DNA of 5,196 nucleotides from an uncultured Elusimicrobia bacterium (GTDB taxonomy: Bacteria > Elusimicrobiota > Elusimicrobia > UBA1565 > UBA9628), in contig CAIQSZ010000456.1 in assembly GCA_903874575.1 (NCBI GenBank), positions 1 through 5,196 of the forward strand, read 5' to 3'. Below are positions 4,551 through 5,196 of this stretch, in pieces. Numbering within the stretch: position 1 is the first letter of the stretch; every line of letters begins with the position of its first letter. The notes beneath the pieces are model-generated. The model was not told the DNA's origin and ran no database searches. It was given only the letters and a program-made list of their open reading frames with translations. A program made the translations under genes and the position numbers.

Positions 4551-5196
4551 ATGAGCAGCGACCGCACGCCCGCTTGGGCGAACCACCTGACCGAGAAGAC
4601 CCGCGTGCTGCTGCACGTGATTCCGCTCATCGAACTGCGGCAAGGCGATACCCGCATCGCTCCGACGCTGCGTCACTACGACGGCTTGGCGCTGGCGCTG
4701 AAGGTCTTCGATCTGATCGTCGACCACATGGGGCTCGAGCGCGAGATCGATAAGGCATTCGTGCTGAAGACGCTCTCGCCGATGCTCGCCTCTATGGACG
4801 CCGCGGAGAATCTCGCTCCGGACGCCAAACGGCACGAGGCGATGACGGATCGCGTTCTCGCCGCGCTTCGAAACGATTTGGACGCCCGGCGTCCTTTCGC
4901 GCACTCATATCAGGACTTCGATGAGGACGGAAAAGCCGTAAGAAGGAATATGGAGTTCCGCCTGGTCTCGGACGAGTTCCACCCTTCCGGAGGTACGACG
5001 CTGTGTCTGTCCAATGAAGCCGTCAACCTCTATCTAGGGGCTTTGGAGCTCGATATCGAGGACGCGCAGGCGGCGGCCGAGGCGGTCGTGCAGTCTCAGC
5101 TCGCGCGCGGGAAGTTCGACGAGGCGGCGGAGTCCGCCCGCGCGGCGCATCTTCAATCGGTCCGGTATCAGGAGAAATTGGATCGAATCCTTCGAG
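4551..5196 (+). CDS. Uncharacterised winged-helix/helical protein, possible SMC-complex kleisin-like subunit; runs off window
   Basis: The frame is open from the ATG at 4551 to the window edge (215 codons, no stop), with strong codon bias. The next in-frame stop upstream is TAA at 4500, and no other good start lies between. There is no clear Shine-Dalgarno. The translated protein begins MSSDRTPAWANHL. It has helical segments near residues 43-61 (HYDGLALALKVFDLIVDHMG), then 70-110. A more beta-like portion follows with the charged QDFDEDGKAV, RNMEFRLVSDEF and LCLSNEAVNLYL (about 120-160), and then a long Ala/Glu-rich helix (165-215) containing RGKFDEAAESAR. A helical, winged-helix-like N-terminus leading into a long amphipathic helix recalls kleisin subunits of MksF or Wadjet JetA type, but I see no signature residue that settles it. 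It is higher in GC than the divergent pentapeptide gene. That it is a gene is sure; the family is a guess. Confidence 0.8.
   Translation, partial: MSSDRTPAWANHLTEKTRVLLHVIPLIELRQGDTRIAPTLRHYDGLALALKVFDLIVDHMGLEREIDKAFVLKTLSPMLASMDAAENLAPDAKRHEAMTDRVLAALRNDLDARRPFAHSYQDFDEDGKAVRRNMEFRLVSDEFHPSGGTTLCLSNEAVNLYLGALELDIEDAQAAAEAVVQSQLARGKFDEAAESARAAHLQSVRYQEKLDRILR

Noticed and set aside
4475..4753. 92-aa frame starting at TTG 4475
   Set aside because: It is an Arg/Ala-rich shadow of the open frame that starts at 4551 and continues to the window edge.
1..5196. CRISPR array or insertion-sequence ends
   Set aside because: No regularly spaced direct repeats, no transposase and no paired terminal inverted repeats were seen.

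Overview
The window looks like an accessory, island-type stretch of a moderately GC-rich bacterial chromosome. It holds six protein-coding genes and one tRNA, and no housekeeping gene other than the tRNA. The species cannot be placed from this sequence. Bacterial origin is supported by strong Shine-Dalgarno sites, an initiator tRNA with an encoded CCA end, a textbook intrinsic terminator and a sigma70-like tRNA promoter. Base composition is mosaic. The left-end nuclease gene (about 126-677) and the pentapeptide gene (3356-4378) are visibly more AT-rich than the recombinases and the right-end gene, which fits separate acquisition.

Left arm (1-1115): a short leader with a perfect 8-bp hairpin precedes a PD-(D/E)xK protein of the Mrr-type restriction endonuclease family. 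Its 5' end may be damaged, because an ATG with its own Shine-Dalgarno at 69 is cut off by an in-frame TGA at 84. Convergent to it lies a small polytopic membrane protein.

Centre (1121-3343): an initiator tRNA-Met on the minus strand, with its own promoter and terminator, sits between two divergently oriented tyrosine recombinases. Both recombinases are exactly 321 aa, have their catalytic residues at identical positions and share near-identical C-termini, yet their codons have diverged. The left recombinase forms a tight two-gene unit with the small membrane protein: the membrane protein's AGGAGG Shine-Dalgarno overlaps the recombinase stop codon. This is the most unusual architecture in the window. 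It may be two elements stacked on one tRNA, or a two-recombinase mobile system.

Right arm (3356-5196): a minus-strand protein carries a long, Phe-rich pentapeptide-repeat solenoid followed by a two-helix ion-channel-like membrane domain without a canonical K+ filter. Divergent from it, a plus-strand gene runs off the window. Its winged-helix/helical character is weakly reminiscent of kleisin subunits of SMC complexes (MksF/Wadjet JetA type), so the neighbouring sequence could hold an SMC-type defence operon. A restriction-like nuclease, a membrane solenoid protein and a possible SMC accessory protein beside recombinases and a tRNA suggest a defence/mobility island. The functional links between these genes are inference.
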